Below are positions 63,387 to 64,000 of a DNA stretch of 64,000 nucleotides, piece by piece (position 1 is the first letter of the stretch; each line of letters opens with the position of its first letter). The notes beneath the pieces were generated by a model that worked only from the letters and a program-made list of their open reading frames with translations, did not search any database and was not told the origin of the DNA. The position numbers were made by a program, and so were the translations under genes. Source of the stretch: Streptomyces sp. AC558_RSS880 (GTDB taxonomy: Bacteria; Actinomycetota; Actinomycetes; Streptomycetales; Streptomycetaceae); NCBI RefSeq assembly GCF_019049255.1, contig NZ_JAGMUJ010000084.1, positions 146,387-210,386 on the forward strand. Direction: 5' to 3'.

Positions 63387-63680
63387 TCACCTGGCCAGGA
63401 AGGCGAGGAGGGCGTCGGTGACCTCCTGGGCGTGGGTCCACAGCAGGCCGTGCGGGGCGCCGTCGATGACGACGTAGTCGGCCTGCGGCAGCGCCCGGTG
63501 GAAGGGCTCGCCGGTGGCTTCGATGGGCAGGATGCGGTCGGCGGTGCCGTGCAGGATCAGCGCCGGCACGTCGACCTTCTCGATGTCGGTGCGGAAGTCG
63601 GTGGTCCAGGTGTCCACGCAGGCCAGGGAGGCGTACCAGGAGGCGCCGGCGGCGGTGTTCCAGCTGTGGCGCAGGTGCGC
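63387..63680 (-). pseudogene. C-terminal remnant of a chloroperoxidase-like α/β-hydrolase
   Basis: The last ~95 residues of a non-haem chloroperoxidase/AB-hydrolase-1 enzyme are intact: HSWNTAAGASWYA, VPALILHGTADRILPIE (acid Asp) and GAPHGLLWTHAQEV (catalytic His). Everything before, including the oxyanion strand and the nucleophile Ser, is missing. Near 63670-63680 the sequence passes directly into the tail of a LuxR regulator reading the other way. Confidence 0.75.
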
Positions 63681-63770
63681 AAACTCGGACTGCGTGACCG
63701 GGTCCAGGCGACGATCCTCGCCTACGACCTCGGCCTCGCCCACCCCAACCCGCCCCACACCCCCGCCTGA
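63670..63770 (+). pseudogene. C-terminal remnant of a LuxR-type response regulator
   Basis: In frame to the TGA at 63768-63770 the sequence reads RKLGLRDRVQATILAYDLGLAHP. This is the closing recognition helix and tail of NarL/LuxR response regulators (compare KLGLRDRVQ…LAYE.GL). The receiver domain and most of the HTH are absent. It is followed after 46 bases by the SCO4225-like gene, probably its former operon partner. Confidence 0.65.
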
Positions 63771-63816
63771 CGGCCCACCGGCCACCGGCCACCACCATCC
63801 AGGAGCCCCACCCACC

Positions 63817-64000
63817 ATGACCGGCCCAGGCCCCTCCGTCCTGCGCGGCGTGCGCCGCACCCTCGGCACCCTCGCCGCCCGCATCTACCTGACGGGCTGT
63901 GCGCTGCTGCTCGGATGGGCACTGGTGGCCGCCTCCGAAGGATCCATGGCAATCGTCCTCCCGCTCTTCGCCACCCTCCCGGCCAGCCTCGTACTCCTGC
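63817..64000 (+). CDS. SCO4225-like membrane protein, N-terminal part (runs off window)
   Basis: 61 residues visible. A basic start (MTGPGPSVLRGVRRTLGTLAAR) leads to two hydrophobic segments (IYLTGCALLLGWALVAA and IVLPLFATLPASLVLL). Length and pattern resemble the short SCO4225-family membrane proteins of Streptomyces. ATG at 63817 with AGGAG 11 bases upstream. The 3' end lies outside the window. Confidence 0.6.
   Translation, partial: MTGPGPSVLRGVRRTLGTLAARIYLTGCALLLGWALVAASEGSMAIVLPLFATLPASLVLL

Noticed and set aside
1..64000. CRISPR arrays, tRNA/rRNA genes, intact insertion sequences or phage attachment sites
   Set aside because: Looked for spaced repeats, clover-leaf ends and transposase motifs; none was convincing.

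Overview
The window is about 72% G+C with strong third-position G/C bias. It has GGAGG-type ribosome binding sites, frequent GTG starts and many 4-base ATGA/GTGA overlaps. Gene families such as SigE-family and ECF41 sigma factors, SpoIIE-type phosphatases, a GH92 mannosidase and SCO4225-type membrane proteins point to a Streptomyces chromosome. No rRNA, tRNA, CRISPR array or intact insertion sequence was seen. Dense one- and two-gene cassettes, secreted enzymes, regulator/target pairs and several half-deleted genes suggest accessory DNA, perhaps a chromosome arm (inference).

Layout. 1-6.1 kb: end of a secreted α/β-hydrolase, a RibD/DHFR-fold protein, an ActP-like sodium:solute symporter with its DUF485 partner, a long gene-free stretch, and a PAP2 membrane protein. 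6.1-9 kb: an NB-ARC/TPR (NLR-like) protein translationally coupled to a small helical protein; the two carry matching short C- and N-terminal motifs, as in bacterial NLR/amyloid-motif signalling pairs. 9.2-18 kb: a secreted β-lactamase-fold protein, a membrane Ser/Thr kinase with a lytic-transglycosylase-like outer domain plus an FHA/winged-helix partner, a small secreted protein, then a lipoprotein-adaptor-ATPase-permease MacB-like exporter operon. Two of the secreted-protein genes share one promoter architecture. 18-25 kb: a GH92 α-mannosidase with a LacI-like operator, a HEAT-repeat protein, an orphan protein, and an HxlR regulator beside the ruins of its probable oxidoreductase target. 25-34 kb: an amidohydrolase, a NUDIX protein, a SigE-family sigma factor cassette with a duplicated extracellular domain, an ECF41 sigma factor with its oxidoreductase, AraC, another DHFR-fold protein and TetR. 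34-43 kb: an SGNH lipase, NadE, a MerR regulator with a textbook 19-base-spacer promoter in front of a double α/β-hydrolase, a VanZ remnant, and a PAS-PAS-GAF-SpoIIE-HATPase protein. 42-48 kb: a DeoR regulator with three matching promoter/operator sites controlling a NudK-like hydrolase + DUF4406 operon, itself and a GNAT gene; then an ArsR-rhodanese/MFS pair. 48-56 kb: a metallophosphoesterase, an EEP nuclease-fold protein, a second SpoIIE protein, an ABC transporter and a lipoprotein. 55.6-58 kb: three zinc-free ribosomal protein paralogues (L36, L31B, L33) behind a σR-type promoter, a small HTH protein, a peptidase E and a short HU-like protein. 58.8-64 kb: an AcoR-GAF/SpoIIE/HATPase protein, a TetR/membrane-protein pair with twin operators, a scar where a hydrolase and a LuxR regulator were both truncated, and the start of an SCO4225-like protein.

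The common theme is stress and envelope sensing. Three partner-switch-type phosphatases, four sigma/anti-sigma-linked or kinase modules and at least seven dedicated repressors or activators sit beside small target sets, several with an operator visible in the DNA. All functions are inferred from sequence alone.
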